Shown: positions 51,758-61,094 of the stretch, piece by piece
Layout of the letters: every line of letters starts with the position of its first letter
How positions within the stretch are numbered: the first letter of the stretch is position 1
Assembly: GCF_000400505.1 (NCBI RefSeq)
Contig: NZ_CM001857.1
Span: 3,840,390 to 3,904,389, forward strand
Origin: Musicola paradisiaca NCPPB 2511
Lineage (GTDB): Bacteria; Pseudomonadota; Gammaproteobacteria; Enterobacterales; Enterobacteriaceae
DNA: 64,000 nucleotides
Reading direction: 5' to 3'
Position numbers and translations under genes: made by a program
The notes under the pieces: generated by a model
Database searches by the model: none
Told to the model about the DNA's origin: nothing
Seen by the model: the letters and a program-made list of their open reading frames with translations, nothing else

Positions 51758-53248
51758 TTATTCGTTACTATCACCAAACCAACAGATATTACGTGCGGCC
51801 ATAATCAGCTCACCGGCTCTCTCTTCGTTCAGCCCATCAATATCTGTCAGGTCGTCGACGCCCTGCTCAGCAAGATCTTCCAGCGTACAAACTCCGCGTG
51901 CGGCCAGTGTAAACGCCATTTCACGCGGCAGACCAGCTAAATTGAGCAAATCTTCTGCAGGCTGGCCGGCACCACGATTCTCTTCCCGCGCCAGAGCGAG
52001 TGTTGTCAACGCGGCTTTAGCGCGTTCACGCAATGCTTCGATGGTTTCTTCATCCAAACCATCGATTTCCTGCAGTTCGGTGATAGGTACATAGGCCAGT
52101 TCTTCCAGCGACGAAAATCCTTCTTCCACCAGTGCGGTAGCGAACTCTTCATCAATATCCAGATAGCGCGTGAATACGTCGATAGCTGCATGCGCTTCAG
52201 CCTGATGTTTCGCTTGAAGATCTTCAATAGTCATCACATTCAGTTCCCATCCGCTCAGTTGGGACGCTAAACGAACGTTTTGACCATTACGACCAATAGC
52301 CTGCGCCAGATTTCCCGCCTCGACGGCAATATCCATCGTATGTTTGTCTTCATCCACAACAATGGAAGCCACATCAGCAGGAGCCATTGCATTAATCACA
52401 AACTGCGCCGGGTTGTCATCCCACAAAACAATATCAATACGCTCGCCCCCGAGCTCGCTAGATACAGCCTGAACGCGAGCACCGCGCATACCTACGCAAG
52501 CGCCAACAGGATCGATACGTTTGTCATTAGTTTTCACTGCAATCTTGGCGCGAGACCCAGGATCGCGGGCAGCAGCCTTAATTTCGATGACCTCTTCACC
52601 AATTTCTGGCACTTCGATTCGGAAAAGCTCAATCAACATTTCCGGGCGAGAGCGGCTGACAAACAGTTGTGCACCACGCGCTTCTGGGCGAACTGCGTAC
52701 AACACGCCACGAATGCGGTCGCCTGGGCGGAAGTTTTCACGCGGCAACATGTCTTCACGGCCAATAACGGCTTCGGCATTACTGCCCAGATCCAACGTTA
52801 TGTTATCGCGGTTCACTTTCTTGACCACGCCGGTAACTATCTCGCCTTCCTGCTCACGGAACTGATCAACCACCATAGCACGCTCCGCCTCGCGTACTTT
52901 TTGTACAATAACCTGTTTGGCGGTTTGCGTTGTGATTCGGTCAAAAGTGACCGACTCTATTTGATCTTCGATATAGCCGCCCAAATCTACTTCTGGCTCT
53001 TCAAACTGAGCCGCTTCAAGCGTGATTTCACGTGTCGGTTGGGTGACTTCATTGACGACCAGCCAACGACGGAATGTATCAAAATCGCCTGTTTTGCGAT
53101 CGATGCATACTCTCACATCGATATCCTGCTCGTATTTTTTCTTGGTTGCGGTCGCCAACGCAGTTTCCAGCGCCTCGAAAATTTTCTCACGCGGAACGGC
53201 TTTCTCATTAGAAACCGCTTCAACAACAGCCAGAATCTCTTTATTCAT
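51758..53248 (-). CDS. nusA: Transcription termination/antitermination factor NusA
   Basis: RNA polymerase-bound factor that modulates pausing, termination and antitermination. The 496-residue protein starts [28 protein letters not shown]. It contains an S1 domain ([22 protein letters not shown]), two KH domains (around [28 protein letters not shown] and [22 protein letters not shown]) and two acidic C-terminal repeats. The ATG at 53248 was preferred to an in-frame start six codons upstream. It lies 21 bases after rimP. Confidence 0.95.
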   Translation of the reverse strand: MNKEILAVVEAVSNEKAVPREKIFEALETALATATKKKYEQDIDVRVCIDRKTGDFDTFRRWLVVNEVTQPTREITLEAAQFEEPEVDLGGYIEDQIESVTFDRITTQTAKQVIVQKVREAERAMVVDQFREQEGEIVTGVVKKVNRDNITLDLGSNAEAVIGREDMLPRENFRPGDRIRGVLYAVRPEARGAQLFVSRSRPEMLIELFRIEVPEIGEEVIEIKAAARDPGSRAKIAVKTNDKRIDPVGACVGMRGARVQAVSSELGGERIDIVLWDDNPAQFVINAMAPADVASIVVDEDKHTMDIAVEAGNLAQAIGRNGQNVRLASQLSGWELNVMTIEDLQAKHQAEAHAAIDVFTRYLDIDEEFATALVEEGFSSLEELAYVPITELQEIDGLDEETIEALRERAKAALTTLALAREENRGAGQPAEDLLNLAGLPREMAFTLAARGVCTLEDLAEQGVDDLTDIDGLNEERAGELIMAARNICWFGDSNE

Positions 53249-53269
53249 CCTAGTTGCCTCATCCAAACC

Positions 53270-53722
53270 TTAAAAGTGGGGTACCAGGTTCGCCTTCTGG
53301 ATATTGCTCAGCGCGAACACCTCATCTTTGCCTTCCACGGTTACAGTGATCATCTCACCTTCTACGGATTTGATTATCCCCTGCCACTTGCGGCGATTCT
53401 GGACGGCCATACGCAATACCAAACTGACTTCCTCACCGGTAAAACGCTCATAGTGCTCTGCGGTGAAAAGCGGCCGATCCACACCAGGAGACGATACTTC
53501 CAGGTTATAGGCGACCGAGATGGGATCCTCAACGTCCATCACCGCACTGACCTGGTGGCTGACATCAGCACAATCATCAACAGTGATCCCATCTTCACTA
53601 TCAATATAGATACGCAGTGTTGACTGGCGACCTCGAATGAACTCTATACCGACTAATTCATAGCCCAGAGCCTCAACAGGTGCTGAAATCATTTCTGTCA
53701 ATTTTTGCTCTAATGTGGACAA
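53270..53722 (-). CDS. rimP: Ribosome maturation factor RimP
   Basis: Needed for early 30S assembly together with RimM and RbfA. The protein has 150 residues and almost equals E. coli RimP, including [32 protein letters not shown]. There is no ATG: the candidates are TTG at 53722, GTG at 53728 and TTG at 53734. The TTG at 53722 follows GGGGGTGGGC and gives the E. coli start and length. It is the first protein gene of the metY-nusA-infB operon, behind metY and two hairpins. Confidence 0.93.
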   Translation of the reverse strand: MSTLEQKLTEMISAPVEALGYELVGIEFIRGRQSTLRIYIDSEDGITVDDCADVSHQVSAVMDVEDPISVAYNLEVSSPGVDRPLFTAEHYERFTGEEVSLVLRMAVQNRRKWQGIIKSVEGEMITVTVEGKDEVFALSNIQKANLVPHF

Positions 53723-53739
53723 GCCCACCCCCAAGACAT

Positions 53740-53762
53740 AAAAAAAGGGCCTTATAGCCCAG
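53740..53762 (-). terminator. Terminator-like hairpin just before rimP
   Basis: On the minus strand GGGC-TATAAG-GCCC is followed by TTTTTTT and ends within about 20 bases of the rimP start. It is short but has a strong T-run, so it may act as an attenuator after metY. Confidence 0.55.
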
Positions 53763-53782
53763 TAATTCTGTTGTCAAATAAC

Positions 53783-53808
53783 AAAAAACCCCGATATATC
53801 GGGGCTTT
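53783..53808 (-). terminator. Terminator downstream of metY
   Basis: The perfect 16-base palindrome CCCCGATATATCGGGG (53789-53804) is followed on the minus strand by TTTTTTG. It separates the tRNA from rimP and must be partly read through for operon expression. Confidence 0.85.
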
Positions 53809-53937
53809 ATGCAACTGGACCCTGTTACCGCATACTGTCGCGGCATAACTCACCATAAAGCATCTTTTCAAAACTTACTGTGAATTCAACGTTACCGTCA
53901 GAACATCTGTTTGAAAAAAGGCTTTTGGAAAGTTAGT

Positions 53938-54014
<77 letters not shown>

Positions 54015-54030
54015 TCCGAAAACGTGGCAA

Positions 54031-54059
54031 ATACTACGCTGACAACTACGAAATTGCAA
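54031..54059 (-). promoter_or_regulatory. Promoter of metY-rimP-nusA-infB
   Basis: On the minus strand TTGCAA, a 17-base spacer and TAGTAT lie directly before metY, with a start expected near 54024, about ten bases before the mature tRNA. Confidence 0.8.
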
Positions 54060-54073
54060 GTTATCAATAGGAT

Positions 54074-54160
54074 TGGTACCGAGGACGGGACTTGAACCCG
54101 TAAGCCCAATCGGGCACTACCACCTCAAGGTAGCGTGTCTACCAATTCCACCACCTCGGC
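54074..54160 (-). tRNA. leuU: tRNA-Leu (GAG)
   Basis: An 87-base class II tRNA with encoded CCA, anticodon loop CTTGAGGTG (anticodon GAG) and a long variable arm (TGCCCGATTGGGCT). It reads CUU and CUC. It lies between secG and metY. In E. coli argG and yhbX stand between leuU and metY; both are absent here. Confidence 0.96.
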
Positions 54161-54221
54161 ATCACAACTTCTTTTCATAAACCGATGGTTAACAAAACCA
54201 CCCGGTAAAAATCACTCGCTT

Positions 54222-54554
54222 TTATTTGGGAATATCACTTGACGGCGTTGCCGGTTTTTCGGGAACTACCTGCTCAACCTTTGCAGGTTGGCTGAGATTT
54301 TCCCATTCGCTGCTTTTTTTACTATGCCCAGAACTGAGATTCCCCAAGATAAGGCTGATAACAAAAAACAGTGTCGCAAGCAGTGCAGTCATTCGGGTCA
54401 TGAAATTACCGGAGCCGCTCGAACCAAATAACGTCGCAGACGCCCCAGCTCCGAAAGACGCCCCCATGTCAGCACCTTTACCTTGCTGCAACATAATCAA
54501 ACCAATCAGGCTGATTGCCACCAGAAGGAAAATGACTAAAAGAGCTTCGTACAT
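54222..54554 (-). CDS. secG: Sec translocon subunit SecG
   Basis: Small inner-membrane component of SecYEG that stimulates protein export. The 110-residue protein has two membrane helices (MYEALLVIFLLVAISLIGLIML and MTALLATLFFVISLILG) joined by the conserved QQGKGADMGASFGAGASATLFGSSGSGNF. The frame is open to 54629, but the ATG at 54554 matches the E. coli start and length. It is followed by leuU. Confidence 0.96.
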   Translation of the reverse strand: MYEALLVIFLLVAISLIGLIMLQQGKGADMGASFGAGASATLFGSSGSGNFMTRMTALLATLFFVISLILGNLSSGHSKKSSEWENLSQPAKVEQVVPEKPATPSSDIPK

Positions 54555-54852
54555 AGCTGTACCCGTATTATCTTTCGCAGTAAAAGCGAACTGGTTCAAA
54601 TTCTTGCGGAATAACCGCCGGCCATCCATACAGGATGTGTCACATCCCTTACAAATCGGGTCTGAATACTAACCAAAGCATTCGTGGTTAGCAAGGGTAA
54701 TTTGGGAACATCACTCCGATTGAGGAAAAAAACATCGCCTCTCCCTTGTTCTAGGGATATTTCAACTTATCCACATGATTATATTGTCTTAATTCCCCAG
54801 CACACCCTTTTCGGCGAGGAAAGGTCGAACATCCCCGCCGGCGTGAAACTTG
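54555..54852 (-). other. Intergenic region glmM-secG
   Basis: No gene is seen. A CTAACCA/TGGTTAG stem (54669-54691) with a nine-base loop lies about 115 bases before secG and may attenuate transcription from glmM; it lacks a good T-run. Confidence 0.5.
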
Positions 54853-56190
54853 CTATCCCGCCGATTTGACAGCCTCGGCTATACGATGGGCCATTTCAGT
54901 TACCTGGACTTCATCCTCACCTTCCACCATGACTCTAATCAACGGCTCCGTACCCGACTTGCGCAATAGTACACGCCCTTTATTACCTAGTTGGGTTTCA
55001 ACATCCTGAGTAATACGTTTTACCGACTCATGTTCCAGCGGATCATGCTCGCCAGAAAATCTTATGTTGACCAAGATCTGAGGAAACAGCTTCATTCCAC
55101 TACATAGATCGTGAAGATTCATATGATTACGGGCCATCGCGGTAAGCACTTGCAGACCGGCTATAATGCCGTCTCCAGTAGTAGTTTTATCCAGCAAAAT
55201 GACATGACCGGAGTTCTCCGCCCCCATACGCCAACCCTTTTCTTGCATCAGTTCAAGTACATATCGGTCTCCGACCTTCGCTCGAGCAAAAGGTATTCCC
55301 AGCTGTTTCAATGCCACTTCCAGGCCCATATTACTCATCAAGGTTCCAACCGCACCGCCACGCAATTGTCCTTGACGCAAAGCCTCTCGGGCGATGATAT
55401 AGAGGATCTGGTCGCCATCAACCTTATTCCCCAGATGATCGACCATGATCAGTCGATCACCATCACCATCAAAAGCCAGACCTACATCGGCTTTATCTCT
55501 CAGCACACGTTCCTGAAGACTTTCCACATCCGTGGCACCACATTGCTGATTGATATTCATACCATCAGGTTCGCAACCAATGACTGTTACTTTAGCGCCA
55601 AGCTCGCGTAATACGCTGGGAGCAATATGATAAGTAGCGCCATTTGCGCAATCGACGACAATCTTAAGATTGTTCAGACTCAGCTCGTTGGGAAAAGTGC
55701 TCTTGCAGAACTCGATATAACGCCCGGCGGCATCGACAATACGGCTGGCTCGCCCCAACTCAGCCGACTCAACGCAAGTCAACGGTTTTTCCATTTCAGC
55801 TTCAATGGCTTCTTCCACTTCATCAGGCAATTTAGTGCCATCGATAGAAAAAAATTTGATGCCGTTGTCATAATACGGATTGTGCGAAGCGGAAATCACA
55901 ATCCCAGCCTCAGCTCGAAAGGTTCGGGTCAGATAGGCTACTGCGGGAGTCGGCATAGGACCAGTAAAGGAAGCAGAAAGCCCAGCAGCAGCCAACCCGG
56001 CCTCCAGTGCAGACTCCAGCATATATCCAGAAATGCGGGTATCTTTGCCGATAATGATCTTTCTTGAGCCGTGACGAGCCAGCACTTTCCCTGCCGCCCA
56101 ACCAAGTTTCAAAACGAAATCAGGCGTAATTGGCGTATCGCCGACTTTGCCACGAATACCGTCGGTACCAAAATATTTACGGCAGCTCAT
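54853..56190 (-). CDS. glmM: Phosphoglucosamine mutase
   Basis: Converts glucosamine-6-phosphate to glucosamine-1-phosphate for UDP-GlcNAc, peptidoglycan and LPS synthesis. It has 445 residues, as in E. coli. The phosphoserine is in [18 protein letters not shown] (about residue 102), the Mg2+ loop in AFDGDGDRL and the phosphate-binding end in [12 protein letters not shown]. It lies 11 bases after folP. Confidence 0.96.
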   Translation of the reverse strand: MSCRKYFGTDGIRGKVGDTPITPDFVLKLGWAAGKVLARHGSRKIIIGKDTRISGYMLESALEAGLAAAGLSASFTGPMPTPAVAYLTRTFRAEAGIVISASHNPYYDNGIKFFSIDGTKLPDEVEEAIEAEMEKPLTCVESAELGRASRIVDAAGRYIEFCKSTFPNELSLNNLKIVVDCANGATYHIAPSVLRELGAKVTVIGCEPDGMNINQQCGATDVESLQERVLRDKADVGLAFDGDGDRLIMVDHLGNKVDGDQILYIIAREALRQGQLRGGAVGTLMSNMGLEVALKQLGIPFARAKVGDRYVLELMQEKGWRMGAENSGHVILLDKTTTGDGIIAGLQVLTAMARNHMNLHDLCSGMKLFPQILVNIRFSGEHDPLEHESVKRITQDVETQLGNKGRVLLRKSGTEPLIRVMVEGEDEVQVTEMAHRIAEAVKSAG

Positions 56191-56201
56191 AATGTTATCT
56201 T

Positions 56202-57035
56202 CTATTCCTTCGCTGATAGTGTTGCTTCAACAATACGTAATGCATCTACGGTCGCTTTGACATCATGGACGCGAATAATCTGAGCACCTTTCATCGCGGC
56301 AATCACTGCACACGCAATACTTCCATAAACCCGCTCCCCTGGAGGAACATTCAATACTTGTCCAATCATGGATTTGCGGGACATACCAACCAGTAAAGGC
56401 AACCCAAAATGATGTAACTGTTCCAGGCATGCCAGCAACCGATAATTATGCTGCAAATCTTTACCAAAGCCGAATCCAGGATCCAGCAGCAATCGTTCCC
56501 GTTTGATGCCTGCATCTACGCATTGGGCGATATGATGCTCGAAAAATACCTCTACGTCGCTAAGCACATCATCATATTGGGGGGAATGCTGCATGGTTTG
56601 CGGCAAACCTTGCATATGCATCAGACAGATCGGAAGCCCTGTCGCAGCCGCTGCACTTATCGCACCGGGAAGTTGAAGTGACCGGATATCGTTGATCAAA
56701 TGAGCCCCCACGTCGGCAGCGGCAGTAATAATTTCGGGCTTCGATGTATCAACCGAAATCCACACATCAAAACGACGAGACAAGGCATCAACTACCGGGA
56801 TCACCCGTTCCAGTTCATCGTCAACGCTGACTTCGCCTGCCCCAGGGCGAGTAGATTCACCGCCAATATCAATGATTGCTGCACCGGCCGTAATCATGTC
56901 GTTCGCATGCCGAATGGCTGCATCCAATGTATTGTGCTTACCGCCATCGGAAAAAGAATCCGGCGTAACATTCAATATCCCCATGACCTGGGGACGAGAT
57001 AAATCCAGCACGGCACCACGAGCTTTTAGTTGCAT
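56202..57035 (-). CDS. folP: Dihydropteroate synthase
   Basis: Joins p-aminobenzoate to dihydropterin pyrophosphate in folate synthesis, the target of sulfonamides. It has 277 residues. The two family signatures are [15 protein letters not shown] and [15 protein letters not shown]-like ([18 protein letters not shown]); the pterin/sulfa region LDPGFGFGK and SRKSMI are intact. The ATG at 57035, seven bases after AGGAG, was preferred over a GTG two codons upstream. Confidence 0.95.
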   Translation of the reverse strand: MQLKARGAVLDLSRPQVMGILNVTPDSFSDGGKHNTLDAAIRHANDMITAGAAIIDIGGESTRPGAGEVSVDDELERVIPVVDALSRRFDVWISVDTSKPEIITAAADVGAHLINDIRSLQLPGAISAAAATGLPICLMHMQGLPQTMQHSPQYDDVLSDVEVFFEHHIAQCVDAGIKRERLLLDPGFGFGKDLQHNYRLLACLEQLHHFGLPLLVGMSRKSMIGQVLNVPPGERVYGSIACAVIAAMKGAQIIRVHDVKATVDALRIVEATLSAKE

Positions 57036-57084
57036 TCTCACACTCCTGCACTACCTCAAAACCACAAAGACTCAGTCCTGGTAG

Positions 57085-57112
57085 TAAAAAACCCCGGCAA
57101 GCCGGGGTTCAA
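57085..57112 (-). terminator. Terminator after ftsH
   Basis: On the minus strand ACCCCGGC and GCCGGGGT pair, and TTTTT follows. It lies between ftsH and folP. Confidence 0.85.
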
Positions 57113-57147
57113 CATAAATTTCATTCTTTTTCAGCAGTCATGAAACT

Positions 57148-59103
57148 TTATTTATCATTAATCGGACCAGACATTGTGTTGTCCGTTCCCGTATCAGAGG
57201 GACGTTGTTCATCGCCTGACGAAGATGCTTTCGGGGCGCTTCCGCTGTTATCAGAGGAATTGCTGCCACCAGTTGTAGAGCCGGGTTCTTCCCAACCAGC
57301 AGGCGGACGAACATCCTTACGTGCCATGAGGTCGTCAATCTGAGGTGCATCAATGGTTTCATATTTCATCAACGCATCTTTCATGGAATGCAAAATATCC
57401 ATGTTGGCCATCAGCAACTCACGAGCCCGTCTATAGTTTCTATCGATCAAAGATTTAACTTCCTGATCGATAATCCTAGCTGTCTCATCGGACATATGCT
57501 TGGCTTTAGCCACAGAGCGCCCGAGGAAAACTTCGCCCTCTTCTTCAGCATACAATAACGGCCCCAATTTTTCGGAGAACCCCCATTGAGTCACCATGTT
57601 ACGTGCAATCGAAGTCGCGACTTTAATATCATTTGATGCGCCGGTAGATACGTGTTCAACACCATAAATGATCTCTTCGGCCAGACGACCACCATACAAG
57701 GTGGAAATCTGGCTTTCTAACTTCTGACGACTTGCACTAATCGCATCGCCTTCCGGCAGGAAGAACGTAACCCCCAGAGCTCGACCACGAGGAATAATTG
57801 TAACCTTATGAACCGGATCATGTTCAGGAACAAGGCGACCAATGATGGCATGGCCAGCTTCGTGGTAGGCCGTTGACTCTTTTTGAGCTTCCGTCATCAC
57901 CATGGAACGACGCTCAGCCCCCATCATAATTTTGTCTTTCGCCTTTTCGAACTCAACCATAGAGACCACACGCTTGTTTCCACGTGCAGCAAACAATGCA
58001 GCCTCATTCACCAGATTCGCCAAATCAGCACCAGAAAAGCCTGGGGTACCTCGTGCAATCACAGAGGCATCAATGTCAGGAGACAAAGGAACCCGGCGCA
58101 TATGGACTTTAAGAATCTGTTCACGCCCACGTACATCCGGCAGCCCGACAACAACCTGCCGGTCAAATCGGCCCGGCCGGAGCAACGCCGGGTCAAGAAC
58201 ATCAGGGCGGTTAGTAGCAGCAATTACAATAATGCCTTCATTACCTTCAAAACCGTCCATTTCCACCAGCATCTGATTCAGCGTCTGTTCGCGTTCATCA
58301 TGACCGCCGCCAAGACCAGCACCACGTTGACGACCGACAGCATCGATTTCATCGATAAAGATGATGCAGGGTGCCGCTTTCTTGGCCTGCTCGAACATAT
58401 CTCGAACACGGGAAGCACCGACACCAACGAACATCTCGACAAAATCAGAACCAGAAATAGTAAAGAAAGGTACTTTAGCTTCGCCAGCTATGGCCTTAGC
58501 CAATAAGGTTTTACCAGTCCCAGGAGGACCAACCATTAAAATGCCTTTAGGAATCTTACCGCCTAATTTCTGAAAACGGCTGGGTTCACGCAAATACTCA
58601 ACCAGTTCAGCGACCTCTTCTTTTGCTTCGTCACATCCAGCAACATCGGCAAAAGTCGTCTTTATCTGATCTTCAGTAAGCATGCGTGCCTTGCTTTTAC
58701 CAAAAGACATAGCCCCTTTACCACCACCGCCCTGCATCTGACGCATGAAGAAAATCCAAACGCCAATCAACAACAGCATCGGGAACCACGAAATGAAGAT
58801 GGTCGCCAGGAAGCTTTGCTCCTCAGGAGGTTCACCAACCACTTTCACACTTTTGGTCAGGAGGTTATCCAGCAACTTGGGATCTTGGACAGGGATATAT
58901 GTGGTGTATCGGCTGCTGTCTTTTTTGACAACATTAATCTCGCGTCCGTTAATGCGTGCTTCACGGACCTGATCCTGATTCACTTCCGTTAAAAAGGTTG
59001 AATAATCCACCCTACGGCCATTCGACTCGCTGGGCCCAAAGCTCTGGAATACGGACATCAGCACCACCGCAATGACCAACCAGAGAATCAGGTTTTTCGC
59101 CAT
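57148..59103 (-). CDS. ftsH: ATP-dependent zinc metalloprotease FtsH
   Basis: Membrane-anchored AAA+ protease that degrades sigma-32, LpxC and misassembled membrane proteins. The 651-residue product has two N-terminal helices around a periplasmic domain, Walker A GPPGTGKT, Walker B IIFIDEID, the SRH region and the zinc site HEAGH with a later Asp. The ATG at 59103 (MAKNLILW) was chosen; an in-frame TTG at 59112 is possible. The C-terminal Ser/Gly/Pro-rich tail differs most from E. coli. It lies 56 bases after rlmE in a heat-shock operon. Confidence 0.96.
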   Translation of the reverse strand: MAKNLILWLVIAVVLMSVFQSFGPSESNGRRVDYSTFLTEVNQDQVREARINGREINVVKKDSSRYTTYIPVQDPKLLDNLLTKSVKVVGEPPEEQSFLATIFISWFPMLLLIGVWIFFMRQMQGGGGKGAMSFGKSKARMLTEDQIKTTFADVAGCDEAKEEVAELVEYLREPSRFQKLGGKIPKGILMVGPPGTGKTLLAKAIAGEAKVPFFTISGSDFVEMFVGVGASRVRDMFEQAKKAAPCIIFIDEIDAVGRQRGAGLGGGHDEREQTLNQMLVEMDGFEGNEGIIVIAATNRPDVLDPALLRPGRFDRQVVVGLPDVRGREQILKVHMRRVPLSPDIDASVIARGTPGFSGADLANLVNEAALFAARGNKRVVSMVEFEKAKDKIMMGAERRSMVMTEAQKESTAYHEAGHAIIGRLVPEHDPVHKVTIIPRGRALGVTFFLPEGDAISASRQKLESQISTLYGGRLAEEIIYGVEHVSTGASNDIKVATSIARNMVTQWGFSEKLGPLLYAEEEGEVFLGRSVAKAKHMSDETARIIDQEVKSLIDRNYRRARELLMANMDILHSMKDALMKYETIDAPQIDDLMARKDVRPPAGWEEPGSTTGGSNSSDNSGSAPKASSSGDEQRPSDTGTDNTMSGPINDK

Positions 59104-59159
59104 GTCACTCAAGGGATGAACCTCATATTACATCTGTGTTAAAAAATAGCGTCAGGTTA

Positions 59160-59789
59160 CTACAGTTTGCGACCTGTCGCTACAATGTACACCTCACGAG
59201 AACGGGCGCGTGAGGCTTCTGGCTTACGAATCTTCACTGTCGTAAACAGGGTGCGAATCTCTCTGAGATACTCATCGAAACCTTCACCCTGAAATACTTT
59301 CACTACAAAACTGCCTCCCGGCGCTAATACATCCCGGCACATTCCCAACGCCAGTTCCACCAAATACATGGCCCTGGGAATGTCTACTGCAGGAGTACCA
59401 CTCATGTTGGGCGCCATATCAGACATCACAACCTGAACCTTTTCATCGCCAACACGTTCCAGCAGAGTTTTCAGCACCAATTCATCACGAAAATCTCCCT
59501 GAAGGAAATCGACACCAACAATCGGATCCATAGGGAGGAGATCACACGCGATAATGCGCCCGTTTCCGCCAATCTGACTGACCACATATTGAGACCATCC
59601 GCCGGGAGCAGCCCCTAGGTCGACAACTGTCATCCCAAGTTTGAATAGCTTGTCAGACTGTTGTAATTCATCAAGTTTAAACCATGCGCGAGAGCGAAGC
59701 CCTTTTTTCTGCGCCTGTTGCACATATTTGTCACTAAAGTGTTCCTGCAACCAGCGGGTGGAACTTGCAGAACGCTTTTTGTTAGCCAT
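59160..59789 (-). CDS. rlmE: 23S rRNA Um2552 2'-O-methyltransferase RlmE
   Basis: Heat-shock methyltransferase (RrmJ/FtsJ) for U2552 in the 50S A-loop. It has 209 residues. The SAM loop is [14 protein letters not shown], and the catalytic Lys-Asp-Lys-Glu set is spread over [28 protein letters not shown] and [10 protein letters not shown]. The frame is open to 59852, but the ATG at 59789 matches the E. coli length. Confidence 0.95.
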   Translation of the reverse strand: MANKKRSASSTRWLQEHFSDKYVQQAQKKGLRSRAWFKLDELQQSDKLFKLGMTVVDLGAAPGGWSQYVVSQIGGNGRIIACDLLPMDPIVGVDFLQGDFRDELVLKTLLERVGDEKVQVVMSDMAPNMSGTPAVDIPRAMYLVELALGMCRDVLAPGGSFVVKVFQGEGFDEYLREIRTLFTTVKIRKPEASRARSREVYIVATGRKL

Positions 59790-59866
59790 CGATTTCCCAA
59801 CTATTCTTAAATAAGGCGCTTTCGGTACATGAAACGTCTCGATCACCACCAATTACCACCGTCAGA

Positions 59867-59896
59867 TTGGTGATAATTACCAGATGGCGGTAGAAT
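59867..59896 (+). promoter_or_regulatory. Promoter of yhbY
   Basis: TTGGTG (59867-59872), an 18-base spacer and TAGAAT (59891-59896) lie about 37 bases before yhbY. They overlap the oppositely oriented heat-shock promoter of rlmE. Confidence 0.65.
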
Positions 59897-59910
59897 GATC
59901 CGTTTTCAAT
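59882..59910 (-). promoter_or_regulatory. Sigma-32 heat-shock promoter of rlmE-ftsH
   Basis: On the minus strand ATTGAAA (consensus CTTGAAA), a 14-base spacer and CGCCATCT (consensus CCCCATNT) precede rlmE by about 95 bases. E. coli rrmJ-ftsH is a known sigma-32 operon. Confidence 0.78.
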
Positions 59911-59932
59911 CCTAACCTAAGCAAAAAAGACA

Positions 59933-60226
59933 ATGAACCTGAGTAACAAACAAAAACAGCACCTGAAAGGCTTGGCTCACCCGCTAAAACCGGTTGTCAT
60001 GCTTGGCAACAACGGCCTGACCGAAGGCGTACTGGCCGAAATAGAACAGGCGCTGGAGCATCATGAGCTGATTAAAGTCAAGATTGCTGCTGAAGACCGC
60101 GAAACCAAAGGGCTTATCATTGATGCCATTCTGCGCGAAACTGGCGCCAGTAATGTTCAAGTTATCGGCCACACGCTGGTACTTTACCGTGCGTCAACCG
60201 ACCGAAAAATCGTGTTGCCACGATAA
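59933..60226 (+). CDS. yhbY: RNA-binding CRM-domain protein YhbY
   Basis: A 97-residue protein, the same length as in E. coli, that binds pre-50S particles. It consists of one CRM domain with the KH-like motif LGNNGLTEGVLAEIEQALEHHELIKVKI. The basic C terminus (YRASTDRKIVLPR) is conserved. It is divergent from rlmE and convergent with greA. Confidence 0.93.
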   Translation: MNLSNKQKQHLKGLAHPLKPVVMLGNNGLTEGVLAEIEQALEHHELIKVKIAAEDRETKGLIIDAILRETGASNVQVIGHTLVLYRASTDRKIVLPR

Positions 60227-60289
60227 CATTTTTCAGCCGGGGCTACCCGTTTCATTTTCGTCGCAAAGTGCCATGACTGAGGACGAGAG

Positions 60290-60315
60290 AAAAGGCCGCA
60301 TGCGGCCTTTTTCTA
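60290..60315. terminator. Bidirectional terminator between yhbY and greA
   Basis: A perfect palindrome (AAAAGGCCGCA and its complement, 60290-60311) continues as TTTTT on the plus strand and as TTTTCTCTC on the minus strand. Confidence 0.9.
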
Positions 60316-60355
60316 TTCTTTACAAAACCGCCGGCGCAAAGTCCAACGTCTTGCA

Positions 60356-60832
60356 TCAAAGATATTCCACCTTCAAAATCTCATATTCGACAGCCCCACC
60401 CGGAGTTGAGATGGTGACGACATCATCCGTCTCCTTACCAATCAAGCCGCGGGCTATGGGGGAATTGACAGAAATCAGATTCTGCTTGATGTCGGCCTCA
60501 TCGTCACCAACGATTCGATAAGTCTGCTCTTCGTCGCTATCCACGTTCAACACGGTAACCGTCGCACCAAAAATGACGCGACCTGTCGCCGACATTTTGG
60601 TGACATCAATGACCTGTGCATTAGAAAGTTTGGCCTCAATCTCCTGAATGCGCCCTTCACAGAATCCTTGCTGCTCACGAGCAGCGTGGTATTCCGCATT
60701 TTCTTTCAAATCACCGTGTTCGCGGGCTTCGGCAATTGCTGCAATGATTTCCGGCCGACGGACCGTCTTCAAATGCTCAAGTTCCTGACGTAACTTTTCA
60801 GCACCACGCAATGTCATCGGAAATTGCTTCAT
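60356..60832 (-). CDS. greA: Transcript cleavage factor GreA
   Basis: Rescues backtracked RNA polymerase by stimulating cleavage of the nascent RNA. The 158-residue protein has the N-terminal coiled coil with the acidic tip ([38 protein letters not shown]) and the C-terminal FKBP-like domain. The frame is open to 60868; the ATG at 60832 matches the E. coli length. Transcription passes through a strong terminator-like hairpin in the leader. Confidence 0.96.
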   Translation of the reverse strand: MKQFPMTLRGAEKLRQELEHLKTVRRPEIIAAIAEAREHGDLKENAEYHAAREQQGFCEGRIQEIEAKLSNAQVIDVTKMSATGRVIFGATVTVLNVDSDEEQTYRIVGDDEADIKQNLISVNSPIARGLIGKETDDVVTISTPGGAVEYEILKVEYL

Positions 60833-60939
60833 ATCGTCACTACCTCTAAAAAAATCCGAACGGCCCAATAACCGTTACTCTCACGCACTCAACCTCCGCG
60901 ATAGAGTGTTTCCATGCCAGTGCTTGCTGACAATTTAAA

Positions 60940-60995
60940 CAAAAACAACCCGGCCCGGAATGTTTCTTCCAGGCCAGAGGCTGTTTTGCATTTTG
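60940..60995 (-). ncRNA. graL: GraL-like leader RNA with terminator, upstream of greA
   Basis: A promoter at 61002-61030 would start a transcript near 60995. It meets a long stem (AACAGCC...GGCCTGGAA with TTCCGGGCC...GGTTGTT, spanning about 60944-60985) followed by TTTTG. Most transcripts should stop there as a short RNA of about 50 bases, and the rest continue into greA. E. coli makes the small RNA GraL in this way. Confidence 0.7.
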
Positions 60996-61001
60996 ATACG
61001 C

Positions 61002-61030
61002 ATTTTACCCCAGAGTTCACTGGGGGTCAT
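61002..61030 (-). promoter_or_regulatory. Promoter of greA / leader RNA
   Basis: On the minus strand ATGACC, a 17-base spacer and TAAAAT (61002-61007) lie just before the leader hairpin. Confidence 0.65.
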
Positions 61031-61094
61031 CGTTTACTTTAGACCATGATGCGCCGTAGTATGACCACACGTTACCCTGTACTTGACTGAGATT

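Noticed and set aside
60278-60300. Resemblance to a guanidine riboswitch segment (ACTGAGGACGAGAG)
   Set aside because: It lies between convergent genes at a terminator, has none of the remaining conserved structure, and no guanidine gene follows.
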